A DNA stretch of 64,000 nt from Streptomyces justiciae (GTDB taxonomy: Bacteria > Actinomycetota > Actinomycetes > Streptomycetales > Streptomycetaceae), in the NCBI RefSeq assembly GCF_015163075.1, contig NZ_JADDXU010000030.1:1-64000 (forward strand), given 5' to 3'. The position numbers were made by a program, and so were the translations under genes. Of the stretch, positions 1 through 7,804 are shown in pieces. The notes under the pieces are model-generated. The model searched no databases. It was given only the letters and a program-made list of their open reading frames with translations, and was not told the origin of the DNA. The first letter of the stretch is position 1, and every line of letters starts with the position of its first letter.

Positions 1-1
1 C

Positions 2-250
2 AGCGCCCAGTTCCAGTGCTTCAGCAACATCGTGGACCACGAGTCCAGCTGGAACTACCAGGCGGTCAACGCCTCCTCCGGCGCCTACGGTCTCTTCCAG
101 GCGCTGCCGGGCTCCAAGATGTCCTCGGTCGGCGCCGACTGGCAGACCAACCCCGCCACCCAGATCAAGTGGGGCCTCAACTACATGAACGGCGTGTACG
201 GCAGCCCCTGCGAGGCATGGACGTTCTGGCAGGCCAACCACTGGTACTGA
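2..250 (+). CDS. C-terminal end of a secreted transglycosylase-like (SLT fold) protein, 5' truncated by the window edge
   Basis: An open frame enters from the left edge and ends at a TGA at 248-250, so only about 82 C-terminal residues are present. The visible part contains HESSWN, in which the Glu is the expected catalytic acid of the lytic-transglycosylase/lysozyme-like fold. It also has the GAYGLFQ segment, a WGLNYM helix and the terminal WTFWQANHWY typical of small secreted Streptomyces transglycosylases. Such proteins cleave peptidoglycan outside the cell. The signal peptide and any LysM or other N-terminal domain would lie before the window. An ATG-less internal GTG at position 32 is not the real start, because the family signature begins upstream of it. 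Confidence 0.75.
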   Translation, partial: SAQFQCFSNIVDHESSWNYQAVNASSGAYGLFQALPGSKMSSVGADWQTNPATQIKWGLNYMNGVYGSPCEAWTFWQANHWY

Positions 251-310
251 GCCTTCAGCCCGCGCAGCGATTAGGGTCGAAGACACGTGTCGTGGCCGGG
301 AGGACAAGGT

Positions 311-1270
311 ATGAGCGTGATACCCAAAGGCGCCGACCCGGCGCAGGACGCGGCTCTCACCCTGGCAGCGCAGTCGGGCGACGTGTCGGCGCTGGCCCTG
401 CTGCTGAAACAGCATGCGCCCGGGATGAGAGCGGTGGCGCTCAGTGTGCTGGGGCCAGGCCCTGACGTGGACGACGTGATGCAGGAGGCGGCGCTGGTGG
501 CGCTGCGCCGGATCGTCGACGTCCGCGATCCGCAAGCCGTGGGGCCCTGGCTGCACATGGTCGTACGCAACTGCTGCCGCACCCTGCTGAGGGCCTCCCG
601 GCGGGTCGAACCCATGGCGGCGGTCCCCCTGCCCGCTTCCGGCTCCACACCCGAACAGCTCCTGCAGAGCCACGCGCTGCGGGACTGGGTCTGGGAGGCC
701 GTGGAGGCGTTGTCTCCGACCCTGCGCCTGCCGCTCGTCCTGCGGTACTTCTCCACCGAGGTCACCTCCTACCAGCAGATCGCCGAGGCCTGCGCGGTTC
801 CGGTGAGCACGGTGCGCAGCCGTCTGCACCAGGCGCGCGGTGCCCTCGCCCAGGCCCTCACCGCCACCGTCGGCTCGGCTCACGATGACGTGGCACGTCG
901 TACCGAAGCCAGCTGGCAGGAAGCCCGCGAGACACTGGCGGCCGCCGAACGCGGCGAATTCGGCAAGGTGGTGAAGGACCGCTACTCCCCCGAGGTAGCA
1001 CTGCTGGCCGGCGGCCGACGGATCGGCGGCGCCGGTCTCATGCTGGCGGGCATGGACGGAGACCTCGCGGCGGGAGTGCGCCAGCGCCCGCTGCATGTGG
1101 TGGCCGGACGATCGCTGGTCGTCTGGGAGATGGAACTGGTCAACCCGCCCGACGACCCGGACCACTGCCCGCCCGGAGTCGCCTGGATCATGTCGCTCAA
1201 CGCCGGCCGCTTCGACCGGGTCTCCCTCTATCACGCGGCCCGCCCGCAAAAAGCCCCTGCCGAGGCCTGA
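311..1270 (+). CDS. ECF-type RNA polymerase sigma factor with C-terminal extension
   Basis: This 319-residue protein has a sigma-70 region 2-like helix bundle (about residues 20-95, with PDVDDVMQEAALVAL and WLHMVVRNCCR). Region 4 follows (about 125-180), with YQQIAEACAVPVSTVRSRLHQAR as the promoter -35-binding helix-turn-helix. A further ~120 residues resemble the SnoaL/NTF2-like C-terminal modules seen in long ECF sigma factors. I chose ATG 311 over the GTG at 287 because GGGAGGA at 298-304 is correctly spaced. No anti-sigma factor is adjacent, which fits ECF groups controlled by their own C-terminal domain. The alpha/beta hydrolase gene begins 108 bases downstream and may be a target or co-transcribed. 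Confidence 0.85.
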   Translation: MSVIPKGADPAQDAALTLAAQSGDVSALALLLKQHAPGMRAVALSVLGPGPDVDDVMQEAALVALRRIVDVRDPQAVGPWLHMVVRNCCRTLLRASRRVEPMAAVPLPASGSTPEQLLQSHALRDWVWEAVEALSPTLRLPLVLRYFSTEVTSYQQIAEACAVPVSTVRSRLHQARGALAQALTATVGSAHDDVARRTEASWQEARETLAAAERGEFGKVVKDRYSPEVALLAGGRRIGGAGLMLAGMDGDLAAGVRQRPLHVVAGRSLVVWEMELVNPPDDPDHCPPGVAWIMSLNAGRFDRVSLYHAARPQKAPAEA

Positions 1271-1378
1271 GGAACAGGCCTCACGGATATGGCTCAGATC
1301 ACATCACGGCGATAAAACTTCTCGGCCTCCGCGGCGTCTTGTCGGTGTCACTGACCTCACGGACTGACGGAGACCCCG

Positions 1379-2281
1379 ATGAGCACCTCCCCCACCCACC
1401 CCGACCCCCTCTCCATCGGCACCCATACCTACCGGACGGGCGGGGTGATCCAGCGATACCACGTTCACGGCCGCGGCCCGGTGTGCGTGGCGCACTCCGG
1501 TGGTCCCGGCATCTTCTACGACTACCTGCGCATGCCCGCCCTCGAAGAGCACCTGACGATGGTCTACGTCGAACCCGTGGGCACCTCCGAGGACAGTCGG
1601 CTGCCCTCGCACCCGCACGGCTACACCCGCGAGCGCTACAGCCGCTTCCTCCAGGTGCTGATCAACCGGCTCGGCGTGTCGAAGGTGCATCTGCTGGGCC
1701 ATTCACACGGCGCCTTCGTGGCCGCGTATCACGCCTTGCACCGCCCCGAGCAGGTGGCGGGCGTGGTGCTGTACGCAGGCGCCCCCGTCACCGGGCCCGA
1801 GCACGGCGCGGAAGCCAGCCGCATGGTGGAGGCGTTCGTCGCCAAGCACGCGGGCCACCCCGGACTGCCCGATGTCCTGGCCGCGTTCGGGGCCATGGGC
1901 AGCATCTCTAGCGACGAGCAGACCCTGGCGGTCGCGCGAGGTGTGCTGCCTTCGTACTTCGCCGACTACTGGGCCAACGAAGAGCGGCTGGCCCCGTTCC
2001 GTGACGCGGTCCGTGCCACCTACATCTCGGGCCTCGACGAGGACCTCGCCCCCGCCGTCATCGACGACCGCGCCGCCCTCAAGGAACTGGCGCCGCCCGC
2101 CCTGGTGATCGGAGGCCGTCACGATGTGATCTGCGGACCACGCTGGGCCTACGAACTCGACGAGCTGATCCCCGACTCACAGCTGCTGATGCTGGAGAAC
2201 AGCGGACACATGGGCCACCTCGAGGAGCCCGAGACGTTCGCGGCGGCGGTCAGGGACTTCGTGCTACGGACCAAGGTGTAG
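1379..2281 (+). CDS. Alpha/beta hydrolase, proline iminopeptidase-like
   Basis: A 300-residue alpha/beta hydrolase. The oxyanion segment HSGGPG (residues 39-44) is the signature of the proline iminopeptidase/tricorn-interacting group. The nucleophile elbow is GHSHG with Ser109. The late acid is likely the Asp of GRHDVICGP, and the His lies in NSGHMGHLEEPE near the C terminus. It lacks a signal peptide and is probably cytosolic. The substrate cannot be told from sequence: peptides, esters and acyl-homoserine lactones are all hydrolysed by relatives. It follows the ECF sigma factor gene on the same strand and is followed by a strong hairpin, so the two may form one unit. Confidence 0.85.
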   Translation: MSTSPTHPDPLSIGTHTYRTGGVIQRYHVHGRGPVCVAHSGGPGIFYDYLRMPALEEHLTMVYVEPVGTSEDSRLPSHPHGYTRERYSRFLQVLINRLGVSKVHLLGHSHGAFVAAYHALHRPEQVAGVVLYAGAPVTGPEHGAEASRMVEAFVAKHAGHPGLPDVLAAFGAMGSISSDEQTLAVARGVLPSYFADYWANEERLAPFRDAVRATYISGLDEDLAPAVIDDRAALKELAPPALVIGGRHDVICGPRWAYELDELIPDSQLLMLENSGHMGHLEEPETFAAAVRDFVLRTKV

Positions 2282-2289
2282 GCCACCGC

Positions 2290-2337
2290 CGGGTTCATGT
2301 GCGTCGGCTGCTCCGGGGGCTGACGCACATGAACCCG
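2290..2337 (+). terminator. Perfect 16-bp inverted repeat after the hydrolase gene
   Basis: Arms 2290-2305 and 2322-2337 are perfectly complementary (16 bp) around a 16-base loop, starting 9 bases after the hydrolase stop. There is no T-run, as is usual for Streptomyces terminators. The interval to the next, oppositely oriented gene (2447) is otherwise empty, so it probably acts on transcripts from the left. Confidence 0.65.
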
Positions 2338-2446
2338 ATGCGCGCGCCGGTCCGTCGTAAGAGGGGGACTATGTGCACGTTCAGGACGCCACAGCTCGTG
2401 AGCCTGCCAGGACCTTGCGCGGGAGCCGGCCAGAAGGAAACAGCGG

Positions 2447-2827
2447 TCAGGGCGCCGACGCCACGGCCACCGACCCGGACTGGGAGCGAGGGGTCTTCGC
2501 TCCCGGCTTCTTCGGTTCGATCGTGCGCGGGTCGACGGCCTCGCCCGGGGCCCCCTCGCGGTACAGACCGTCGGGCAGGCTGTCACGGTCGTGGGGCAGC
2601 AGGAAGAACACCCGCCGCTTGTACAGGCCGCTGTCGGGGTCCGGCGAGGCATCCTCGTCCAACAGCGCGTAGCCGATCATGCGGCCGTCGCGTGCGTACG
2701 GCGGCTTGGTGTTGCGCCGCCGGGTCTTGTCCAGTGCCTGACGGACGTAGTCGAGCCGCTCGAGGTTCTCCAGCCACACCACCTCGGCCTCGTGGATGAG
2801 GTCGCTCTCGGTCAACAGCGAACTCAT
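2447..2827 (-). CDS. DUF6009-like small conserved protein
   Basis: A 126-residue soluble protein beginning MSSLLTESDL. The ATG at 2827 is preceded by GGAGG at good spacing on the minus strand, so the upstream extension of the frame is ignored. The segment VVWLENLERLDYVRQAL and the RMIGYALLDEDA core resemble the family called DUF6009, which I recall from Streptomyces plasmids and mobile regions. The C terminus is basic and low complexity. There is no known enzymatic motif. It lies downstream of the primase/helicase genes on the same strand with about 200 empty bases between, consistent with an accessory gene of the replication module. The family assignment is from memory of conserved residues, not a search. 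Confidence 0.6.
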   Translation of the reverse strand: MSSLLTESDLIHEAEVVWLENLERLDYVRQALDKTRRRNTKPPYARDGRMIGYALLDEDASPDPDSGLYKRRVFFLLPHDRDSLPDGLYREGAPGEAVDPRTIEPKKPGAKTPRSQSGSVAVASAP

Positions 2828-3029
2828 GGCTGCAGCCCCTCCTTCGTCGGCATGCTCCCCGGCCATGGAGGCATGTCCGGGCATCGATCTGTCCCGCCCC
2901 GGCCCGCTCGCCGCCAGGTGACGGGCCGCTCTGTGAAGTCCACCGCGTACGGGGCCGGGCCACCATCGTAGAGCGCGCCGCGACACCGGTGTAGGGCACG
3001 TCGGGTGGACGGCTGCCCGACGCCAGCCC

Positions 3030-4607
3030 TCATGCCTGCTCCAGCAGGCCGATGCCCGGGTAGTACTTACGGCCGTTCGACTTGATCATGTCGTTCGGTG
3101 AGGCCACGCCCACCTCCTGGCGGACGCGATTCGCGAAGGCCCGCGGAGTCGCCGGCCGGATGCCCTCACCGGCGTTGCACCACGAGCTGTACTCCGCGTA
3201 GAGCAGCCCCTGTTCGACCCGCAGATCCTTGCCCGGATCACAGTCCCGCGTGCAGCACTCGGCGAGGAAGCGGCCGATGTGGTCCTCGGTGGTGGCGTAG
3301 GCCGTAGTCGCCATACGAACCCGGTCGGGGCCCTCCAGCGGGTCTCTGGTGCGCAGATACCGCTGCGCGCCTTGGATCAGCCAATGCAGAATCCCCGGGC
3401 CTTCGTCCCTTACGAGTTCGAAGGCGAGGTTGTCGATCCTGCGGTGCGCCGGGACAGTCCGGGTGAAGGGCAGCAGACGGATGCGGCGCCAGAAGGCGAA
3501 GCCACCGGTGGAGACCTCCGGGCGGTGGTTGCCGAGCAGCCACAGGTGATGGGTGGGCGTGAACGAGAAGTAGTCCTGCCGCATACGGCGGGCCTTGATC
3601 TTGTCGCCGCCCGTCAGCAGCCGGACGCGTGCCTCGTCGAACTTGTCGTTCGGCTTCAGCTCGCTGCACACCACCAGGCGGCGCCCGTGCAGTTCGGTCA
3701 GCTCCGTGGAGTGCTCGGAGAAGGCACCCCGGTCCATCAGGAAGCCGGGCGGGGCCGCGTCGGCGTAGTCACCCAGGATCTGGATCATGATGTCGAGCAG
3801 GACGGACTTGCCGTTCTTGCCCTCACCGTGGAGGAACGGCAGCACCTGGGCGCCGACGTCGCCCGTGATGGAGTACCCGAGCAGCAGGTGCAGGAAGTCG
3901 ATCATCTCCCGGCCCTCGTCGTCGTCCCCGAAGGTGTCGGCGAGGAAGCGGTGCCAGCGAGGAGTCTCCATGTCCTGCGGAGCGACGCTGGTGGCACGGG
4001 AGTGGAAGTCGCGGGTGGGGTCGGGCTTGCGCAGATGCCCGTTGTTGAGGTCGACGACGCCGACAGGGGTGCACAGGGCGTAAGGGTCGCCGTCGAGCCG
4101 GTCGGGGTCGACGGAGATGTCCGGGGACGCCTTCGCCTGCGTCAGGAGGGCTTTGAGGCCGGTGGTGGAGAGTGTGCGCCGCTTGTGCTGAGCGAGCTCA
4201 CGATCGCTGAAGACACCGCGCGGATCGCTGAGCGGCATGTCCTCGGCCATCTCCCCCGCCGCCCACAGCGCGGCCTTCTCCCCTCCCCCACGCTTCCACC
4301 GGTAGCCGTCCCACGAGAACCAGCCCAGGCCCTCGACATGACGGAACTGGTCGCGGTGCAGCTGCACGAACAGCCGGGCGTTGCCCCGGTCGGAGAGCGA
4401 GGGAGGCACCGCGGCCGGGACACCGATACCGGACCCGGGCGGGACGAGCGGACCCACCTGCGGGACCGGCACGACGGATGAACCGACGACGCCCTGTGCG
4501 GGAAGCCGGGCGGCACCTGGAGCCACTTCCGCCGACTGAAGGTCGAGCATCTGCTGAGCGGCAGCCTGCGGATCAAAACGCGGGGAGCCTTCGGCACTGC
4601 TGCTCAT
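3030..4607 (-). CDS. D5/P4-family plasmid replication helicase (SF3 ATPase)
   Basis: A 525-residue protein with a proline-rich N terminus (about 1-75), a D5_N-like domain (about 80-240) and a superfamily 3 helicase core. The P-loop is GEGKNGKS (about 266-273), a Walker B-like RLVVCSE follows, and motif C is WLLGNHRP. The C-terminal ~120 residues look like the winged helix of P4/D5 proteins (FANRVRQEVG). Family members unwind origins of phages and plasmids as hexamers. Its ATG overlaps the stop of the upstream prim-pol gene by 4 bases (ATGA), so translation is coupled and the pair should act together. In many plasmids the two activities are fused in one polypeptide; here they are split. Confidence 0.9.
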   Translation of the reverse strand: MSSSAEGSPRFDPQAAAQQMLDLQSAEVAPGAARLPAQGVVGSSVVPVPQVGPLVPPGSGIGVPAAVPPSLSDRGNARLFVQLHRDQFRHVEGLGWFSWDGYRWKRGGGEKAALWAAGEMAEDMPLSDPRGVFSDRELAQHKRRTLSTTGLKALLTQAKASPDISVDPDRLDGDPYALCTPVGVVDLNNGHLRKPDPTRDFHSRATSVAPQDMETPRWHRFLADTFGDDDEGREMIDFLHLLLGYSITGDVGAQVLPFLHGEGKNGKSVLLDIMIQILGDYADAAPPGFLMDRGAFSEHSTELTELHGRRLVVCSELKPNDKFDEARVRLLTGGDKIKARRMRQDYFSFTPTHHLWLLGNHRPEVSTGGFAFWRRIRLLPFTRTVPAHRRIDNLAFELVRDEGPGILHWLIQGAQRYLRTRDPLEGPDRVRMATTAYATTEDHIGRFLAECCTRDCDPGKDLRVEQGLLYAEYSSWCNAGEGIRPATPRAFANRVRQEVGVASPNDMIKSNGRKYYPGIGLLEQA

Positions 4608-5749
4608 GGACGTCCTTTGAGGTGAAGAGGGCGGACGGACCCTACGGCAAGGGCGTCGTCAACGATCTTTTCATTCCGGGACTGCTGCCAAGGGCGGGCA
4701 TAGTGAGCGACACGGACAAGTCGCTCGCGAATGGCGGCGTGCTCAAGATGGCCCGCACCGACCAGGCCACCGGCGGTGTAGGCAGCCCTGTTGAGCTTCT
4801 CCGAGAAGCCCATGCCCTCCGACTCGGAGGCGCACTCCGCGACTTGGGCGATCAGGGGGTCAATGATCTGATGAGCGCCGACCGTCCGCCTGGGACCGCT
4901 CCTGCTCGGGGCAGCTGCCTCGGCAGGCAGGGCGGTTGTCGATGGCCCGGCTCCTGCGGCCTGCGGGGGCCGGGGCTCGATGACATGCCCTGTGCGGCGG
5001 AGTTCGCCCCGTAGCCACTCGGGTATTACGGCCGGATACCTGGCGGCACCTTCGGCACGGTAGACGCCCTGGGGCGTACGTGTGCCCGGGGCCACGATGT
5101 AGCCACCGTCCGCGCGCACATCAACTTGCCAGGCGAGCGCCGTGTTTCGCCCGGAGCCCGTCGAACAGCGGTAGCGGGTGGCGGAGTCGGGGTTCCGGTA
5201 CCAGACATGCAGGCCGCCTGAAGGAGTCCGTACCCGCAGCGTGTTCTCGTCGTGCGCGGGATCCTTCTCGCCCCGGTAGGCGGCAAGCAGGGCCAGGGTG
5301 TCGAAGCCGGAGGCCAGACCTGCGAGTTCGACCTGCTCGGGGATGGGGATACCCGGCAGCAGATGAGCCCTGTCGGCGACAGACACCTGGTGGGCATCGA
5401 TGTCGATCACGACGAGCCCTGCGGGGGCGCAGGCGACGCCCACGCCTGCGGAGGGACTGTCGGCCCACCACCGGTCGATGAGCGCCGGGTCGGTCGTCGC
5501 GGAGTGGAAGCCATGGCAGGGGCGTCCTGCGGGGAGGCAGGGGCAGGTCGCGGGGTCGTGTCGGACTCCTGCGCAGGAGGGGCAGTTGCCGACAGGCGTC
5601 TTACGTCCTGGGGAGAGCGGGTGCACCGGCCAGCCCTGCGCCGCACACCAGCGGGCGACGGCCTGCGGGGGCGCAGGGGACGCGGGCGCGACGCTGGCTG
5701 CACTGTCTCGGTCCTCACCTTCGCGCGGCACAGGAATCGTCCTTGTCAC
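4604..5749 (-). CDS. Bifunctional primase-polymerase (prim-pol) domain protein
   Basis: A 381-residue protein with an archaeo-eukaryotic-type prim-pol domain. It shows the N-terminal helix CAAQGWPVHPLSPGRK, a CPSC...CPC cysteine cluster that may bind zinc, WWADSPSAGVGVACAPAGLVVIDID with the catalytic acidic pair (DID), and RTPSGGLHVWYR with the downstream basic/His motif. It should make primers, and possibly extend them, at the plasmid origin. The C-terminal ~130 residues are helical. GTG 5749 is the longest start; GTG 5731 has a better spaced AAGGACG and is an alternative. It reads directly out of the repeat-rich gene-free segment at 5.75-6.68 kb and is coupled to the helicase gene. Confidence 0.9.
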   Translation of the reverse strand: MTRTIPVPREGEDRDSAASVAPASPAPPQAVARWCAAQGWPVHPLSPGRKTPVGNCPSCAGVRHDPATCPCLPAGRPCHGFHSATTDPALIDRWWADSPSAGVGVACAPAGLVVIDIDAHQVSVADRAHLLPGIPIPEQVELAGLASGFDTLALLAAYRGEKDPAHDENTLRVRTPSGGLHVWYRNPDSATRYRCSTGSGRNTALAWQVDVRADGGYIVAPGTRTPQGVYRAEGAARYPAVIPEWLRGELRRTGHVIEPRPPQAAGAGPSTTALPAEAAAPSRSGPRRTVGAHQIIDPLIAQVAECASESEGMGFSEKLNRAAYTAGGLVGAGHLEHAAIRERLVRVAHYARPWQQSRNEKIVDDALAVGSVRPLHLKGRP

Positions 5750-6155
5750 TTCTTGTCTGCCCGGTCACTTCACACACCTGATGCGAGGCCGCCCCGCCAG
5801 GGACCGAAGGGACTCTGATGCGAAAAGAGTGTAAGGCCCACCTTCGCAAAAGGAAGGTTGTCCAATCGGCGTGCCGTTTCTATCAGGTTCCTCAGTCCCT
5901 TGGGTCCCTTCGGTCCGGGGGCTGGTGTTCCACCCTAGGGGCGGAAGGGACTGAAGGGTTGGAGGCCCCCGACCCCGGTCCGGCGGGGCTGGGGAGGGAC
6001 CAAAGGGTCCAGGGACCAAACGGCAGGGTCTGTGGGTTATGGGGGTCCCTGCTCGGTCCATGGACATCATTGCAGGTCAGAGAAGTACACCGTACTGGAA
6101 CAGGGACCGTAGGGACTGAACTTCGCCATTATGAGCTGAAGTTGATGTGTGTTTC

Positions 6156-6173
6156 GTATACGCGCGCGCGTAC
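6156..6173. other. 18-bp alternating purine-pyrimidine tract
   Basis: GTATACGCGCGCGCGTAC alternates purine and pyrimidine without a break and is flanked by TTCGTA/TACGAA arms (6153-6158 and 6171-6176). Such tracts favour Z-DNA or easy unwinding. It sits in the middle of the repeat-rich candidate origin, where a melting site is expected. Confidence 0.5.
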
Positions 6174-6600
6174 GAATACATGTCTTGTCTACGTCATAAT
6201 TGCGCTTTTCAGTCCCTTCGGTCCCTACGCAGCACAGCGAAAAGCCTCTGACCTGCAAAAACACCAGGGACCGAGGCCCAGGGACCGAAAGGGACCCGGT
6301 CCCTCTCAGTCCGGCCCTCAGCCCCTGGTCCCTGAGGACCACGTTCTGGGCATGCAGCAGCGTGAACCTCTTCGGTCCCTGCGCTCGTTGCCATGGTGTG
6401 GAGCACCGGAGCAGGGACCGAAACACCAACAGACCACTCCCCCGCCCGGGGCAGGCGGCGCTCCAGTCCCTGGGGTCGGCGAGTGCGTCCCTGTGGCGCG
6501 AGCCACCGCCGTTTTCGGGTGGCTTCACCACTCGCCCCCTCTGGGTACGGCATCTCCTCCCTGCTGGCGCTCGCCGAACCGGGCGTGGAGGGAGAGGGAC

Positions 6601-6617
6601 CTATTACGGCGTAATAG
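6601..6617. promoter_or_regulatory. Palindrome CTATTACGGCGTAATAG, copy 1 (candidate ParB site or operator)
   Basis: A 17-base palindrome with an odd central base. Symmetry extends to GAC...GTC, giving 23 bases (6598-6620). It lies 69 bases before the ATG of the unknown gene at 6686, next to the candidate origin. It matches copies at 7548, 7702 and 10296 exactly apart from the central base, and a near-copy at 13252. Confidence 0.75.
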
Positions 6618-6641
6618 GTCGGCCCGTCGTCCTGGAGAGAG

Positions 6642-6660
6642 GTTTCACAGAATGTGAAAC
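6642..6660. promoter_or_regulatory. GTTTCAC-N5-GTGAAAC inverted repeat resembling a split parS
   Basis: Arms GTTTCAC (6642-6648) and GTGAAAC (6654-6660) are separated by AGAAT. The half-sites equal those of the canonical chromosomal parS (GTTTCACGTGAAAC), but with a 5-base insertion at the dyad. It lies 25 bases before the ATG at 6686, so it could equally be an operator for that gene. Confidence 0.5.
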
Positions 6661-6685
6661 GGGGTCCCTGGGACAGGATGTTGGC

Positions 6686-7495
6686 ATGAAGAAGCGTGTG
6701 CGGAGTTCGGTTCGGCCTACGTCTCCCCTGGTCAAGGCCCCACTGCGGATCGGGGCCCTTGATGCCGTAGCTGTCGTTGGCGAGCTGCGGCAGATGCATG
6801 AGGACGCTGAGGATCCGGATGTGGAACGGATGCCTGCGGATGATGAGTTGTTCGGTGCACTGCTTTACGCGGAGAAGCACGCCCAGGCGCTGAGCACCCG
6901 CTCCCCCGAGGTACGGCGTTCAGCCGCGCTGAAGCGGGTGCAGCTGTGGGAGTACCTCCGTGAGCAGGCCGAGGTCCATCAGGCACGTGCGGTGGATGAT
7001 GCGCGAAGTGCAGGAGCCCAGTGGATTCAGTTGGCGCCGACATTGGCGGTGGGAGCACCGAGCGCCGCGTACAACAAGGCGAAGCGGCTGAAGGCCGCCG
7101 AGCTTGTTGATGAGACTCCCCGGGCGAACCCGGTGCGCCGGACCCCTGAAGCCGTACTCAAGGCAGAACGTCGGCACGCCCTGGAGCAGGCCGCTGAGCG
7201 GAGGGCTCAGCAAGAAGCGCAGCAGCGGCACGCGCTCATGGTGCCTGTTGCCGCTCGGCTGTTGGAGCACCGTGAGTCACTGGTCCGGGATGACGACGTC
7301 GATTACTGGCTAGAGGAGATTGAGGCGGTCCTCCCCCACTGCCGGACTCCGCTGCAAATGGTGAGCCTCAACCGCTATCTCGACGCCGCCCTACGCGCCC
7401 TAACCAAGCTGGAGAAGGAGAGTGCTGGTTCTGTCGCCCTCACCGAGGAAGCTCGTCTAGCGGTGGATGCGGCGGTGGAGCTTCAGCAGCGGTAG
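6686..7495 (+). CDS. Unrecognised helical protein between candidate origin and parAB
   Basis: A 269-residue, charged, mostly helical protein that I do not recognise. The N terminus is basic (MKKRVRSS). A helix-turn-helix-like stretch (about residues 100-140) is followed by a highly charged coiled-coil-like segment, RRHALEQAAERRAQQEAQQR. There is no membrane segment, signal peptide or known catalytic motif. The frame is open upstream to 6200 but runs through the origin-like repeats, and ATG 6686 is the first good start after the palindromes. A strong palindrome pair lies on each side (6601 and 7548). Its place between iterons and parAB makes a replication, copy-control or DNA-binding role plausible, but that is inference from context only. 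Confidence 0.65.
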   Translation: MKKRVRSSVRPTSPLVKAPLRIGALDAVAVVGELRQMHEDAEDPDVERMPADDELFGALLYAEKHAQALSTRSPEVRRSAALKRVQLWEYLREQAEVHQARAVDDARSAGAQWIQLAPTLAVGAPSAAYNKAKRLKAAELVDETPRANPVRRTPEAVLKAERRHALEQAAERRAQQEAQQRHALMVPVAARLLEHRESLVRDDDVDYWLEEIEAVLPHCRTPLQMVSLNRYLDAALRALTKLEKESAGSVALTEEARLAVDAAVELQQR

Positions 7496-7540
7496 CCAGG
7501 AAGCGGCGGGGCTGTCGTGTGTCTGTGGGTCTCCTCTGCC

Positions 7541-7571
7541 CTCAGACCTATTACGCCGTAATAGGTCTGAG
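7541..7571. promoter_or_regulatory. 31-base perfect palindrome containing copy 2 of CTATTACGCCGTAATAG
   Basis: The 17-base core at 7548-7564 is extended on both sides by perfect symmetry (outer arm CTCAGAC/GTCTGAG) to 31 bases around one central C at 7556. It is the most symmetric copy. The 7496-7804 gap holds only this site, copy 3 and a G-rich stretch before parA. Confidence 0.8.
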
Positions 7572-7701
7572 GGCTCGACAGGTGCTTGAGGCCCCGTCGA
7601 GGAGAAGAGACCCGAGGGGTGCGGGGGCTTGTCGAGGGGGGTGTAGCCGAGGAGTCTGGGGAGTCCTGTGTCCCCTTGTCTGGCTTGTGAACCTGGGCGA
7701 G

Positions 7702-7718
7702 CTATTACGCCGTAATAG
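7702..7718. promoter_or_regulatory. Palindrome CTATTACGCCGTAATAG, copy 3, upstream of parA
   Basis: An exact copy of the 17-base core. Its centre is 154 bases from the centre of copy 2 and it lies 87 bases before the parA start codon. Its position suits either ParA/ParB autoregulation of the parAB promoter or a partition site. Confidence 0.75.
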
Positions 7719-7804
7719 GGGTAGAGGCCTCTCCCCCATCACCAAGTCGCACTAACTAACGTGTCGGTGCAGCAGATGATCTATGACGTTAGTAAGGTAG
7801 CGCC

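Larger units (their letters stand above)
5790..6670. repeat. Repeat-rich gene-free segment, candidate plasmid replication origin
   Basis: The region 5750-6685 holds no convincing gene. It contains about fifteen copies of a GGGACC core, often as AGGGACCGAAGGGAC or its complement. Examples are 5799-5814, 5894-5916, 5996-6024, 6101-6120, 6207-6231, 6263-6305, 6371-6381, 6411-6421 and 6661-6673, on both strands. In the middle (about 6120-6215) is a locally AT-rich stretch with a Z-DNA-like alternating tract. Iterons flanking an AT-rich core between a primase/helicase operon and partition genes are the expected anatomy of a theta origin. That it is the origin is inference; the repeats are seen directly. 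Confidence 0.65.

Noticed and set aside
5990..6310. CRISPR array
   Set aside because: Repeats are short, variable, on both strands and irregularly spaced; no cas genes.
6601..6617. Attachment site or IS-end interpretation of the palindromes
   Set aside because: There is no integrase or transposase gene and the copies are spread within the partition region; regulator or ParB sites fit better.
5818..6657. Open frames on both strands through the repeat region
   Set aside because: They consist of translated repeats (GPRDRKGP-like), have no ribosome binding site and no codon bias.
6200..6685. Extension of the 6686 gene upstream to 6200
   Set aside because: It would translate the GGGACC repeats and both palindromes; ATG 6686 is the first start after them.
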